From: Mycolicibacterium frederiksbergense
GTDB taxonomy: Bacteria > Actinomycetota > Actinomycetes > Mycobacteriales > Mycobacteriaceae
Assembly: GCF_012223425.1 (NCBI RefSeq)
Contig: NZ_CP038799.1
Location: 4,448,249-4,512,248, forward strand
Reading direction: 5' to 3'
Length of the DNA stretch: 64,000 bases
In this document: piece after piece, positions 50,731 to 60,211 of the stretch
Layout of the letters: every line of letters begins with the position of its first letter
Position numbering within the stretch: position 1 is the first letter of the stretch
Notes under the pieces: model-generated
The model's input: the letters and a program-made list of their open reading frames with translations, nothing else
Told to the model about the DNA's origin: nothing
Database searches by the model: none
Program-made: the position numbers and the translations under genes

Positions 50731-53700
50731 GTGTCCGGAACCACCGAGCAGTTGCATCTGAGTCAGGACGCGATCGCACAGCTGACTCACGCCTATGTCG
50801 AAACCCATCACGGCCCACACGGTGACGCGCCCGCGGCCGACACCGCGGTCACCGCTCCGATCGACCGCGGCGCGACGAAGGTGACACCGCAGCTGCTCGC
50901 GGCCCACACCGCAGTGGGCCGCCGCCGCGCACCGGGGGAGACCCTGGTGGCGGTGTACCCGGCCGATGACCCGGGAGGCTTCGGTCCGGCCATCCAGGTG
51001 GTCACCGACTACAGCGCGATGCTGATGGATTCGGTGACGGTGCTGCTGCACCGGCTCGGGGTCGCCTACGCGTGGGTGATGAATCCGGTGCTGCGGGCCC
51101 GCAGAGGGCCAGACGGTGAGTTGCTGGCGCTGGCGCCGGCCTCGGATGCGGATGCCCCGGACGGGGCCGACGAGATGTGGATCCACGTCCGGCTGGCCTC
51201 GACCGCAGATCCGGCGGCGGTCAACGAGGTGGCGGGCCTGCTGCCGTCGGTGCTTGCCGACGCCCGGCAGGTCGCGGCCGATTCGGCGTCGCTCAACGCG
51301 ACACTGATCGGGTTGGCCAATGCACTGGATTCCGATCATGCCGGGCACTTCCCGGGCCCGGACCGCCGCGATGTCGCCGCTCTGCTGCACTGGCTCGGTG
51401 ACGGCCACTACGTGCTGCTCGGCTATCAGCGGTGCGCGGTGCACAACGGGCAGGCCACCGTCGACCCGGCCAGCCGGCTGGGCATCCTCAAGTTGCGCAC
51501 CGATGTGCTGCCGCAGTTGACCGGGGCCGAGGATCTGCTGGTGCTGGCGCAGGCCACCATGCCCAGCTTCCTGCGGTACGGCGCCTATCCGTACATCGTC
51601 GTGGTCCGCGAGTACCCGGCCGGGCCGGCGTCCAACCAGGCCGTCGAACACCGATTCGTCGGGCTGTTCACGGTCGCCGCGCTGAACGCGAACGTGCTGG
51701 AGATCCCGTTGATCTCGCGCCGCGTCGACGAGGCGCTCGCGCAGTCGCACTCCGATCCGAGCCATCCGGGCCAGCTGATGCTCGACGTCATCCAGACCAT
51801 TCCGCGGTCCGAGCTGTTCGCGCTGCACACCCCGGATCTGCTGGAAATGGCAAGGGCGGTTGTCGATCTCGGATCGTTGCGGCGCACTTTGCTGTTCCTG
51901 CGTGCCGATCAGCTCGGTCACTTCGTCTCGGCGCTGGTGTACCTGCCGCGCGACCGCTACACCACCGCGGTGCGGTTGGCGATCCAGGACATCCTGGTCC
52001 GCGAGCTCGGTGGGGTCAGCATCGAGTACGCCGCCAGGGTCAGCGAATCACCGTGGGCTGTAGTGCATTTCACCGTGCGGATGCCCGACGGCAGCCAGCG
52101 TGCCGATATCGACACCTCGGCCGACAACGAAGTCCGGATCCAGCATCTGCTGACCGAAGCCGCCCGTACCTGGGCGGACCGCCTGATCGGTTCGGTGAAG
52201 ACCGAATCGATCAGTCTGGCCGACGCCGAGTACTACGCCGGGGCCTTCCCCGAGATCTACAAGCAGGCCTTCACTCCGCAGGCGGCCATCGAAGACATCG
52301 CGATCATCGAAGAGCTGCAGGATAATTCGGTCAAGCTGGTGTTCCGCGACGGCGGTGCGGAGCGGGTCGATCTGCTCACCTGGTACCTGGGTGGCCGGTC
52401 GGCCTCGCTGTCCGAACTGCTGCCGATGTTGCAGTGCATGGGTGTGGTGGTGCTCGAAGAGCGGCCGTTCACCGTCACCCGACCCGACGGACTGGTGGTC
52501 TGGATCTACCAGTTCGTGGTGTCCCCACACCAGTCCATCCCCACCACGCCCGAGGCCGAGATCGAGGATGTGGCCCAGCGTTTCGCCGATACGGTGACCG
52601 CGATCTGGCACGGGCGCGCCGAGATCGACCATTTCAACGAACTGGTGTTGCGGGCCGGACTGACCTGGCAGCAGGTCACCATCCTGCGGGGTTACGCGAA
52701 GTACCTGCGCCAGGCCGGTTTCCCGTACAGCCAGTCCCACGTCGAGGGCGTGCTCAACGGCAATCCCCGCACGGCGCGGTCCCTGGTCGAGTTGTTCGAG
52801 GCTCTTTTCACCCCGGAGGCCGATGTCGCGGACGCGGGCCGGAAACTGGACGCCCAGGCCGCGGCGGCCGCGGTCGCCGCCGATATCGATGCCCTGGTCA
52901 GCTTGGACACCGATCGTGTGCTGCGGGCCTTCGCCGGCCTGATCCAGGCGACGCTGCGCACCAACTATTTCGTCGACAGCCCTGATTCGGCGCGCGCCCA
53001 GAATGTGCTGTCCTACAAGCTCAATCCGGGGTTGATCGATGAATTGCCGCTGCCCAAGCCGCGATTCGAGATCTTCGTCTATTCGCCCCGTGTCGAGGGC
53101 GTACACCTGCGTTTCGGTTTCGTGGCCCGCGGTGGCCTGCGCTGGTCGGATCGCCGAGAAGATTTCCGCACCGAGGTTCTGGGCCTGGTCAAGGCGCAGG
53201 CCGTGAAGAATGCCGTCATCGTCCCGGTCGGTGCCAAGGGCGGCTTCGTCGTCAAATCGCCACCGCTGCCCAGCGGGGACGCCGCGGTGGACCGTGATGC
53301 CACCCGTGCCGAAGGGGTGGCCTGCTACCGGCTGTTCATCTCGGGGCTGCTGGACCTGACCGACAATGTCGACACGTCCAGCGGCGCCGTGGTCACCCCG
53401 GCCGGGGTCGTGCGACGCGACGGGGATGACGCCTACCTGGTGGTCGCCGCCGACAAGGGCACGGCCACCTTCTCCGATATCGCCAACGACGTTGCGCAGT
53501 CCTACGGTTTCTGGCTCGGGGACGCCTTCGCCTCCGGCGGATCGGTGGGCTACGACCACAAGGCGATGGGCATCACCGCCAAGGGCGCCTGGGAATCGGT
53601 GAAGCGGCACTTCCGCGAGATCGGTGTCGACACCCAGTCCCAGGACTTCACCGTGGCCGGCGTCGGCGATATGAGCGGTGACGTGTTCGGCAACGGCATG

Positions 53701-55575
53701 CTGCTGTCCCCGCACATCCGGCTGATCGCGGCCTTCGATCACCGCGACATCTTCCTGGACCCCAACCCGGACGCCGCCACCTCCTTTGCCGAACGGGAGC
53801 GCATGTTCGCCCTGCCACGATCCAGCTGGGCGGATTACGACCGCACGCTGATCAGTGAGGGCGGCGGGGTGTTCAGCCGGCAACAGAAGTCGATCCCGAT
53901 CAGCCCGCAGGTGCGCCACGCGCTGGGCCTGCCCGACGGCGTCGAGGAGATGACCCCGCCGGCACTGATGAAGGCGGTGCTGCTGGCGCCGGCCGACCTG
54001 TTCTGGAACGGCGGCATCGGCACCTACGTCAAGTCGGAGACCGAATCCGATGCCGACGTCGGCGACCGCGCCAACGACGCCATCCGCGTCAACGGAAATC
54101 AGTTGCGGGTCAAGGTGGTCGGGGAGGGTGGCAACCTCGGCGTCACCCAGCGTGGGCGTATCGAGTTCGATCTTGCCGGCGGCCGGATCAACACCGACGC
54201 GCTGGACAACTCCGCGGGTGTGGACTGCTCGGACCACGAGGTCAACATCAAGATCTTGATCGACTCGCTGGTGACGGCGGGCAAGGTGAGCGCCGATGAG
54301 CGCACCCCGCTGCTCATGTCGATGACCGACGAGGTGGGCCGGCTCGTGTTGGCCGACAACATCGATCAGAACGACCTGATGGGCACCAGCCGCGCGAACT
54401 CGGCCAGCCTGCTGCAGGTGCACGCTCGACTGATCAAGGAGTTCGTCACCGAGCGGGGACTCAACCGCGAGTTGGAGGCGTTGCCGTCGGAGAAGGAGAT
54501 CCTGCGCCGCCACGAGCTCGGGATCGGCCTGACCTCACCGGAACTGGCCACCCTGATGGCCCACGTCAAGCTCGCGCTCAAGGACGAACTGCTGCGCACC
54601 GACCTGCCCGACCAGGAGGTGTTCGCGGTGCGGTTGCCGCAGTACTTCCCGGTGGAATTGCGGGACCGATTCACCAGCGAGATCCGATCGCATCAGCTGC
54701 GTCGCGAGATCGTCACCACGATGCTGGTCAACGATCTGGTCGACACCAGCGGGATCACCTACGCCTACCGGATGACCGAGGACACCGGTGTCGGTCCGGT
54801 CGACGCGGTGCGCGGCTTTGTGGCCACCGATGCGATCTTCGGGATCAGCGAGATCTGGCAGGGCATCAAAGACGCCGGGAACACCGGGATTCCGTGCGCG
54901 GTGACCGACCGCATGACGCTCGACCTGCGCCGGGTCATCGACCGGGCCGGGCGCTGGCTGATCAACTACCGGCCGCAGCCGCTGGCGGTCGGCGCCGAGA
55001 TCAACCGGTTCGCCGATAAGGTCGCGCTGCTGTCGCCGCAGATGCCGAAGTGGCTACGCGGTGACGACAAGGCGATCGTGGCCAAGGAGTCCGGCGAGTT
55101 CGAAGCCCAGGGTGTGCCCAAGGAACTTGCCTACACCGTCGCCACCGGCCTGTACCGCTACAGCCTGCTCGACGTGATCGACATCGCCGACATCGCCGAC
55201 CGTGATCCCGCCGAGGTGGCCGACGCGTACTTTGCGCTGATGGACCATCTCGGTATCGACGGCCTGCTCACCGCGATCTCGCAGCTCGAGCGTGACGACC
55301 GGTGGCATTCGTTGGCACGCTTGGCCATCCGCGACGATATCTATGGGTCGCTGCGGGCGCTGTGCTTCGATGTACTGGCCGTCGGCGAGCCCGACGAGAC
55401 CGGTGAGCAGAAGATCGAGGAGTGGGAGCTGACGAACAGTTCACGCGTCGATCGAGCGCAACGCACCCTCGATGAGATTCACGCCGACGGCCAGCTCGAC
55501 CTGGCGACCCTGTCGGTGGCGGCCCGCCAGATCCGCAGCATGACGCGAACAACAGGAACGGGAACAAGTGGCTGA
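50731..55575 (+). CDS. gdh: NAD-specific glutamate dehydrogenase, large 180-kDa type
   Basis: A 1614-residue catabolic glutamate dehydrogenase (Rv2476c). The N-terminal regulatory part (about 1-700) holds ACT-like segments. The catalytic core includes RGGLRWSDRREDFRTEVLGLVKAQAVKNAVIVPVGAKGGF (glutamate site, catalytic Lys), KAMGITAKGAWESVKRHF, VAGVGDMSGDVFGNGMLLSP (NAD site) and VGEGGNLGVTQRGR. It deaminates glutamate to 2-oxoglutarate. In mycobacteria this enzyme is inhibited by unphosphorylated GarA under PknG control. GTG 50731 starts 50 bases after ettA; the stop overlaps the thioesterase gene by 8 bases. Confidence 0.95.
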   Translation: MSGTTEQLHLSQDAIAQLTHAYVETHHGPHGDAPAADTAVTAPIDRGATKVTPQLLAAHTAVGRRRAPGETLVAVYPADDPGGFGPAIQVVTDYSAMLMDSVTVLLHRLGVAYAWVMNPVLRARRGPDGELLALAPASDADAPDGADEMWIHVRLASTADPAAVNEVAGLLPSVLADARQVAADSASLNATLIGLANALDSDHAGHFPGPDRRDVAALLHWLGDGHYVLLGYQRCAVHNGQATVDPASRLGILKLRTDVLPQLTGAEDLLVLAQATMPSFLRYGAYPYIVVVREYPAGPASNQAVEHRFVGLFTVAALNANVLEIPLISRRVDEALAQSHSDPSHPGQLMLDVIQTIPRSELFALHTPDLLEMARAVVDLGSLRRTLLFLRADQLGHFVSALVYLPRDRYTTAVRLAIQDILVRELGGVSIEYAARVSESPWAVVHFTVRMPDGSQRADIDTSADNEVRIQHLLTEAARTWADRLIGSVKTESISLADAEYYAGAFPEIYKQAFTPQAAIEDIAIIEELQDNSVKLVFRDGGAERVDLLTWYLGGRSASLSELLPMLQCMGVVVLEERPFTVTRPDGLVVWIYQFVVSPHQSIPTTPEAEIEDVAQRFADTVTAIWHGRAEIDHFNELVLRAGLTWQQVTILRGYAKYLRQAGFPYSQSHVEGVLNGNPRTARSLVELFEALFTPEADVADAGRKLDAQAAAAAVAADIDALVSLDTDRVLRAFAGLIQATLRTNYFVDSPDSARAQNVLSYKLNPGLIDELPLPKPRFEIFVYSPRVEGVHLRFGFVARGGLRWSDRREDFRTEVLGLVKAQAVKNAVIVPVGAKGGFVVKSPPLPSGDAAVDRDATRAEGVACYRLFISGLLDLTDNVDTSSGAVVTPAGVVRRDGDDAYLVVAADKGTATFSDIANDVAQSYGFWLGDAFASGGSVGYDHKAMGITAKGAWESVKRHFREIGVDTQSQDFTVAGVGDMSGDVFGNGMLLSPHIRLIAAFDHRDIFLDPNPDAATSFAERERMFALPRSSWADYDRTLISEGGGVFSRQQKSIPISPQVRHALGLPDGVEEMTPPALMKAVLLAPADLFWNGGIGTYVKSETESDADVGDRANDAIRVNGNQLRVKVVGEGGNLGVTQRGRIEFDLAGGRINTDALDNSAGVDCSDHEVNIKILIDSLVTAGKVSADERTPLLMSMTDEVGRLVLADNIDQNDLMGTSRANSASLLQVHARLIKEFVTERGLNRELEALPSEKEILRRHELGIGLTSPELATLMAHVKLALKDELLRTDLPDQEVFAVRLPQYFPVELRDRFTSEIRSHQLRREIVTTMLVNDLVDTSGITYAYRMTEDTGVGPVDAVRGFVATDAIFGISEIWQGIKDAGNTGIPCAVTDRMTLDLRRVIDRAGRWLINYRPQPLAVGAEINRFADKVALLSPQMPKWLRGDDKAIVAKESGEFEAQGVPKELAYTVATGLYRYSLLDVIDIADIADRDPAEVADAYFALMDHLGIDGLLTAISQLERDDRWHSLARLAIRDDIYGSLRALCFDVLAVGEPDETGEQKIEEWELTNSSRVDRAQRTLDEIHADGQLDLATLSVAARQIRSMTRTTGTGTSG

Positions 55576-55981
55576 GCGTTTCACCACACCGGTGCCGGTG
55601 CGCTGGTCGGATATCGACATGTACCAGCACGTCAACCACGCCACCATGGTGACGATCCTGGAAGAGGCGCGGGTGCCCTTCCTGCACGAGCCGTTCGTCA
55701 ACGACATCGACACCATCGGATTGCTCATCGCCGAGGTGAAGGTCACCTACAAGGGCCAACTGCGCCTGATGGATTCGCCGTTGCAGGTGACCATCTGGGT
55801 GAGCAGGCTGCGGGCGGTGGACTTCAACCTCGGCTATGAGGTGCGCTCGGTGCACGCCGATCCGGAGTCCAAGCCCGCGGTGATCGGCGAGACCCAGCTG
55901 GCGGCCTTCAACATCGAGGAGCAGAAGCTGGTGCGACTGCTTCCGCATCACCGCGAGTATCTCCAGCGTTTTCAGCGATGA
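55568..55981 (+). CDS. Hot-dog acyl-CoA thioesterase (Rv2475c-like)
   Basis: A 137-residue 4HBT-family thioesterase. The active-site segment is RWSDIDMYQHVNHATMVTILEEAR, with the Asp of DIDMYQHVNH as catalytic residue, followed by EVKVTYKGQLRLMDSPLQVTIWV and the strand ending RLLPHHREYLQRF. It should hydrolyse acyl-CoAs in the cytoplasm; substrate unknown. The GTG start overlaps the gdh stop by 8 bases, so it is translated with gdh. Confidence 0.9.
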   Translation: MAERFTTPVPVRWSDIDMYQHVNHATMVTILEEARVPFLHEPFVNDIDTIGLLIAEVKVTYKGQLRLMDSPLQVTIWVSRLRAVDFNLGYEVRSVHADPESKPAVIGETQLAAFNIEEQKLVRLLPHHREYLQRFQR

Positions 55982-56009
55982 GCGCCTGCGCGAAGAGCAG
56001 ACGGCAGCG

Positions 56010-56669
56010 GTGAGCTCACCCGAACGCGGTGTGTGGCTCGACACCGCGCACCGAAAAGACCTGTCCACCTTCGTCGACCGGGCGCTGCGGCTCGATGACG
56101 CCGCGGTGATCCGGTTCCGCGAACGCCCGGGTACCGACCAGGTGGTGGCCTGGGTGTCGACCGGCTTCGATGTGCTGGCCAGCCGGGTGGTGGCCGGGCG
56201 GGTGCGCCCCGCGGACCTGTCGGTGGGCGCCGACACCCTGGTGCGGTCGCTGTCGGCGGTGGATGACTCCGGGTACGTCGAGCCGGGTTTCGCGATGGAT
56301 TCGGCGTGGCGTGGGGTGCTGCCACCCGATACCGGATTCGTGCATCTGGACGACGTGCCGGCCTGGGCGATCCTGGAGTTGGTGGAGCGGGGCACCGCGC
56401 TGGCCAAGGAACACAGCAGTGCGCACGGGCCGCCGGCCTCGCTGCTGGATCAGGAGGTCCTGGCGGTCAGCGCCGGCGAGACCACCGTGGGGATCCCGAT
56501 GCGCTGTGTGTTCGCGTTGACCGCCATGGGATTTCTGCCGCAGAGCGCCGATGTGCTGTCCACCGATGAGATCGTGCGGGTCCGGGTGCATCCCGCGTGG
56601 TTGCGGGTCGATGCGCGGTTCGGCACGGTGTACCGGCGCCTGGGTGACCCGGCGATGGTGCTGCGCTGA
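56010..56669 (+). CDS. Conserved mycobacterial protein of unknown function (Rv2474c-like)
   Basis: A 219-residue protein starting (M)SSPERGVWLDTAHRKDLSTFVDRALRLDDAAVIRFRERP. No catalytic motif, signal peptide or membrane helix is visible. Repeated RVHPAWLRVDARFGTVYRRLG at the end and DVPAWAILELVERGTALAKEHS in the middle look like a globular cytoplasmic protein. Its position after gdh and the thioesterase, on the same strand, matches Rv2474c, so it may belong to that operon. Confidence 0.82.
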   Translation: MSSPERGVWLDTAHRKDLSTFVDRALRLDDAAVIRFRERPGTDQVVAWVSTGFDVLASRVVAGRVRPADLSVGADTLVRSLSAVDDSGYVEPGFAMDSAWRGVLPPDTGFVHLDDVPAWAILELVERGTALAKEHSSAHGPPASLLDQEVLAVSAGETTVGIPMRCVFALTAMGFLPQSADVLSTDEIVRVRVHPAWLRVDARFGTVYRRLGDPAMVLR

Positions 56670-56670
56670 G

Positions 56671-58215
56671 CTACACCAACCAGGCGGCGGTGTCCGGCGG
56701 CAACAGCCCGTCTTCGAGCGGCCCGCTGGTCAGCAGCACCTCGCCGACCGGGAGCTTCATGGGCGCGCTGCCCGCATTGAACGTGCACACCAGACCGCCG
56801 GGTCGCCGGAACGTCGAGTCACCGAGCCATTCCACAGCATCGCCGGCGAATTCCGTACGCCCGGTGCGTAACCCGATGGCGCGCCGGTACAACATCAAGG
56901 TCGATGACGGGTCCGCCAGCTGGGCCTCCACCGTCAGGGAGCTCCAGTCGGCGGGCATCGGTAGCCAGGTCTCGGTCGACGCGGAAAACCCGTACGGCGG
57001 CGTGGACCCGCTCCATGGCAGCGGCACCCGGCAGCCGTCACGGCCACGCTCCACCCGCCCGGAGCGTTCCCACACCGGATCCTGCAGCACCTCGCCGGGC
57101 AGTTCGACATTGGGCAGTCCCAGTTCCGCACCGTTGTAGACGAATACGGTGCCCGGCAGTGCCAGCTTCACCAGTGCCATCGCGCGGGCCCGCCGCAGTC
57201 CGGCGGTCCCGTCGCCGTAGCGGCTGACCTCGCGCGGCACATCGTGATTGGACAGCGTCCAGGTCGGTGCCGCCCCGGCCAGCGCCGCGGCGTCCAGCGA
57301 GTTGTCGATGGCCGCCCGGATGCCTGCCGCGTCGTAGTCGGTCTGCACCAGTTGGAAGTTGAAGCCCAGGTGCAGTTCGTCGGGGCGCAGGTACTTGGCG
57401 AACTGCTCGTTGCCGTGCACCCAGATCTCGCCGACGGTGACAGCGTCGGGATAGTCGTCGAGCACGGTGCGGATGAACCGGTGGATGTCGTGCACCGCGT
57501 CGTTGTCGAAGCGTGGGTCGTCGGCCTTGTTGCGCAGCAGCTCGTTCTCGGTCAGATCCATGTCCGGCAGCGTCGGCGGCTTGGCCATCCCGTGCGCGAC
57601 ATCGATGCGGAACCCGTCCACACCGCGGTCCAGCCAGAACCGCAGCGTCTTCTCGATGTCCTCGAAGACCTCGGGGTGCTCCCAGTTCAGATCGGGCTGG
57701 GCGGCGTCGAACAGATGCAGGTACCACTGCCCGTCGTCCACCCGGGTCCAGGCCGGGCCACCGAAGATCGACACCCAGTTGTTGGGCGGTTCGTCGCCGA
57801 CCCCGTCGCGGAAGATGAAGCGGTCCCGCCGCGAGGGATCGGCGAGCGCCTCGACGAACCACGGATGCGCCGAGCTGACGTGATTGGGCACCAGGTCCAT
57901 GGTGACCCGGATGCCGCGGGCATGCGCCGCTTCGAGCAGCCGGTCCAGCGCGTTCAGGTCACCGAAGAGCGGATCGATATCGCGGGGGTCGGAGACGTCG
58001 TAGCCGTGGTCGGCCATTGGGGACACCATCACCGGATTGAGCCACAGGGCCTGCACGCCCAGCTCGGCGAGGTAGTCCAGCCGCTCGGTGATGCCGTCGA
58101 GATCGCCGACGCCGTCACCGTTGCTGTCGGAAAACGAGCGCGGGTAGACCTGATAGAAGACCGCCCGGGACCACCACTGGGGGCGAGCGAAGCGACGGGG
58201 GATGGGCGGCGCCAT
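56671..58215 (-). CDS. aglA: Alpha-glucosidase AglA, GH13
   Basis: A 514-residue GH13 alpha-amylase-family enzyme (Rv2471). It starts WWSRAVFYQVYPRSFSDSNGDGVGDLDGITERLDYL. The catalytic residues are Asp in DGFRIDVAHGM (nucleophile), Glu in TVGEIWVHG (acid/base) and Asp in TLSNHDVPR. Such enzymes hydrolyse alpha-1,4 (or 1,6) glucosides such as maltose and malto-oligosaccharides. No signal peptide, so cytoplasmic. The ATG at 58215 shares one base with the glbO stop, so the two are coupled; the frame is open 39 codons further without support. Confidence 0.92.
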   Translation of the reverse strand: MAPPIPRRFARPQWWSRAVFYQVYPRSFSDSNGDGVGDLDGITERLDYLAELGVQALWLNPVMVSPMADHGYDVSDPRDIDPLFGDLNALDRLLEAAHARGIRVTMDLVPNHVSSAHPWFVEALADPSRRDRFIFRDGVGDEPPNNWVSIFGGPAWTRVDDGQWYLHLFDAAQPDLNWEHPEVFEDIEKTLRFWLDRGVDGFRIDVAHGMAKPPTLPDMDLTENELLRNKADDPRFDNDAVHDIHRFIRTVLDDYPDAVTVGEIWVHGNEQFAKYLRPDELHLGFNFQLVQTDYDAAGIRAAIDNSLDAAALAGAAPTWTLSNHDVPREVSRYGDGTAGLRRARAMALVKLALPGTVFVYNGAELGLPNVELPGEVLQDPVWERSGRVERGRDGCRVPLPWSGSTPPYGFSASTETWLPMPADWSSLTVEAQLADPSSTLMLYRRAIGLRTGRTEFAGDAVEWLGDSTFRRPGGLVCTFNAGSAPMKLPVGEVLLTSGPLEDGLLPPDTAAWLV

Positions 58216-58619
58216 CAGAACGCCGAGTTGACCATCGAATCGGCGGCCATCTGCAGGTAGTCCAGCAGGGCCCGCCGGTGCGCGTCGTCCAGGGTTGCCG
58301 AGTCGATGGAGGCCACGGCGGTGTGCATGCACCGCAGCCAGGCGTCACGTTCGAGGTAGCCGATCCGAAACGGTGCGTGCCGCATCCGCAACCGGGGGTG
58401 TCCGCGCTGATCGGAATAGGTACGAGGGCCGCCCCAGTACTGCTCAAGGAACAGCCGCAGCCGCTCCTCGGCGCCGTCCATATCGTCCTCGGGGTACAGC
58501 GGCAGCAGGATCTCGTCGTCGCGCACCTGCTCGTAGAACCTCGCCACGATCGCGGCGAACGTGGCGTGGCCTCCGACTTCGTCGTAGAACGAGCGTTGCG
58601 GCTGAGTCACCGCACCCAT
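58215..58619 (-). CDS. glbO: Group II truncated haemoglobin GlbO
   Basis: A 134-residue trHbO. It reads SFYDEVGGHATFAAIVARFYEQVRDDEILLPLYPEDDMDGAEERLRLFLEQYWGGP, then RLRMRHAPFRIGYLERDAWLRCM, which carries the proximal His (RMRHAPF), Trp G8 and distal Tyr positions of the group. It binds O2 tightly and has been linked to respiration and redox defence in mycobacteria. ATG 58617-58619. It is first of a two-gene unit with aglA. M. tuberculosis Rv2470 is 128 residues. Confidence 0.93.
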   Translation of the reverse strand: MGAVTQPQRSFYDEVGGHATFAAIVARFYEQVRDDEILLPLYPEDDMDGAEERLRLFLEQYWGGPRTYSDQRGHPRLRMRHAPFRIGYLERDAWLRCMHTAVASIDSATLDDAHRRALLDYLQMAADSMVNSAF

Positions 58620-58789
58620 TGTTCCCGATCAGCCGTGGCGCCATGGCGGTGGGAGGGGCCTGGAAGCCTCGGCGATTAGCTCATCTAACGGAATTTTCAC
58701 CGGAAGTTCACCGGACTGACCAGCGAACACCGACAAAATTGCCGTGCGATCGGCGTCAAATCGTGGTGAACTGTCTTTCCGGAGGACGA

Positions 58790-59434
58790 ATGTCGCAGCG
58801 CAAGAAAAGCCCTGCTCGACGACAGGGCTACCGATTCCCCACGGCCGTGGCCGATTCTGCCGGCGCGCACTCCTTACAAGTCGCGGACGTTCCGCCTGCC
58901 GCCCACCAGGGTTCGGTCTGGGGGCGGCGCAGGGTGCTGCTGCTGAATTCCACCTACGAACCTCTCACCGCGCTGCCGATGCGTCGGGCCGTCATCATGC
59001 TGATGTGCGGTAAGGCCGACGTCGTCCACGACGACCCCTCCGGGCCGGTGATCCATTCGGCGACCCGCACCATCGTGGTGCCGTCGGTGATCCGGTTGCG
59101 CACCTTCGTGCGGGTGCCCTACCGCGCCCGCATCCCGATGACGCGCGCCGCGCTCATGCACCGCGACCGGTTCCGCTGCGCGTACTGCGGCCAGAAGGCC
59201 GACACCGTCGACCATGTGGTGCCACGCAGTCGCGGTGGCGAGCACTCGTGGGAGAACTGCGTCGCGGCGTGCTCGTCGTGCAACCACCGCAAGGCCGACC
59301 GGACGCTGGCCGAACTGGGCTGGTCGCTGCACTCGGCGCCGATGCCACCCAAGGGACAGCACTGGCGACTGCTGTCCTCGGTGAAGGAATTGGACCCGGC
59401 ATGGGTCAGATATCTGGGCGAGGGCGCGGCGTGA
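58790..59434 (+). CDS. HNH endonuclease family protein (Rv2469c-like)
   Basis: A 214-residue protein. The N-terminal part (1-100) contains VLLLNSTYEPLTALPMRRAVIMLMCGKADVV, a conserved actinobacterial domain. The HNH domain is at about 110-165: DRFRCAYCGQKADTVDHVVPRSRGGEHSWENCVAACSSCNHRKAD. It has two CxxC zinc pairs (CAYC, CSSC) and the DHxxP...N...N catalytic pattern. It probably cuts DNA, perhaps in repair or phage defence. ATG 58790 has a perfect GGAGGA ribosome site; the open frame upstream is unsupported. Divergent from glbO. Confidence 0.9.
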   Translation: MSQRKKSPARRQGYRFPTAVADSAGAHSLQVADVPPAAHQGSVWGRRRVLLLNSTYEPLTALPMRRAVIMLMCGKADVVHDDPSGPVIHSATRTIVVPSVIRLRTFVRVPYRARIPMTRAALMHRDRFRCAYCGQKADTVDHVVPRSRGGEHSWENCVAACSSCNHRKADRTLAELGWSLHSAPMPPKGQHWRLLSSVKELDPAWVRYLGEGAA

Positions 59435-59459
59435 TGCGCGCTGCGATACGGTTTGCATC

Positions 59460-59690
59460 GTGAGTACAGGCTTAGCCCATGCCCTGATGGGTGGGATCCC
59501 GATCGTGGTGTTTCTGGTATTGGCTGCGCTGGCCTACCGCCACAAGGGTCCGCACCCTGAGTCCTACAAACTCGGCGACGAGTGGACCCACGACCCGATC
59601 CTGTGGGCGGCCGATGAGCCGGCCGATCACGGCCACGGTGGCCACGGATCGCACGTGACGGTGGGAGGTGGCGCAAGTGGCAAGTGGTAG
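59460..59690 (+). CDS. ctaJ: Small membrane protein, probable cytochrome oxidase subunit CtaJ
   Basis: A 76-residue protein with one N-terminal membrane helix (HALMGGIPIVVFLVLAALAYRH), a conserved cytoplasmic or periplasmic part (PHPESYKLGDEWTHDPILWAADEP) and a His/Gly-rich tail (ADHGHGGHGSHVTVGGG). By position (between the HNH and DUF5130 genes) it matches the small protein that M. smegmatis III2-IV2 supercomplex structures call CtaJ; I recall this rather than can prove it. The GTG start may be leaderless (TACGGT 7 bases upstream). Its 3' end overlaps the next gene. Confidence 0.65.
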   Translation: MSTGLAHALMGGIPIVVFLVLAALAYRHKGPHPESYKLGDEWTHDPILWAADEPADHGHGGHGSHVTVGGGASGKW

Positions 59691-60159
59691 CCATACCAAC
59701 GAGATCGCCAGGACGACCACCGACGTCGACCTGCCCTACGGCTACGCGCTGACTTCCAGCGGCCGCATCTCGGGAGTCACCGAGCCCGGTGAGCTGTCGG
59801 TGCACTACCCGTTCTCGACCAAGGACCTGGTGGCCCTCGACGTTGCGCTCAAGTACGGCTCGCGCTACGCCAAGGCCCGTTTCGCGGTGTTCATCGGTGA
59901 TCTCGGTGCCGATACCGCCGCCACGGCGCGCGAGATCCTGGCCAAGGTGCCGACTCCGGACAACGCCGTGCTGTTCGCGGTGTCGCCCAATCAGAAGGCC
60001 ATCGAGGTCGTCTACGGCGCCGATGTGAAGGGGCGCGGCATCGAGACCGCCGCACCGCTGGGCATCTCCGCCGCGCTCGGCTCGCTGCGCGACGGCAACC
60101 TCATCGACGCTCTCGTGAGCGCCATCAACGTCACCTCCGCGGCGGTCTCGCCGCGCTGA
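59677..60159 (+). CDS. DUF5130 family protein (Rv2468c-like), possible respiratory supercomplex factor
   Basis: A 160-residue protein. From the GTG at 59677 (MASGSHTNEIARTTTDVDL) it has LDLPYGYALTSSGRISGVTEPGE-type segments (here VDLPYGYALTSSGRISG), HYPFSTKDLVALDVALKYGSRYAKARFAVFIGDLG and NQKAIEVVYGADVKGRG: a TPM-like fold related to DUF5130. The GTG at 59677 is preferred because GGGAGG lies 9 bases upstream and Rv2468c starts alike; the frame is open from 59668. It overlaps the CtaJ-like gene by 14 bases. The M. smegmatis counterpart has been found with the respiratory supercomplex, as far as I recall. Confidence 0.78.
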   Translation: MASGSHTNEIARTTTDVDLPYGYALTSSGRISGVTEPGELSVHYPFSTKDLVALDVALKYGSRYAKARFAVFIGDLGADTAATAREILAKVPTPDNAVLFAVSPNQKAIEVVYGADVKGRGIETAAPLGISAALGSLRDGNLIDALVSAINVTSAAVSPR

Positions 60160-60174
60160 CCGCTGTGCACATCG

Positions 60175-60203
60175 GCCCCGGTATCGAAACTCGGTACCGG
60201 GGC
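60175..60203. terminator. Hairpin between convergent genes
   Basis: A perfect 9-bp stem, GCCCCGGTA-N11-TACCGGGGC, lies between the convergent DUF5130 and HNH genes, followed by TGATTGCGTT on the plus strand. It can serve both transcripts. Confidence 0.75.
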
Positions 60204-60211
60204 TGATTGCG

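Noticed and set aside
52048..54513. An 821-residue minus-strand open frame opposite gdh
   Set aside because: No recognisable domain, composition rich in Arg/Gly/His as expected for the antisense of a high-GC gene, while the plus strand encodes a complete glutamate dehydrogenase.
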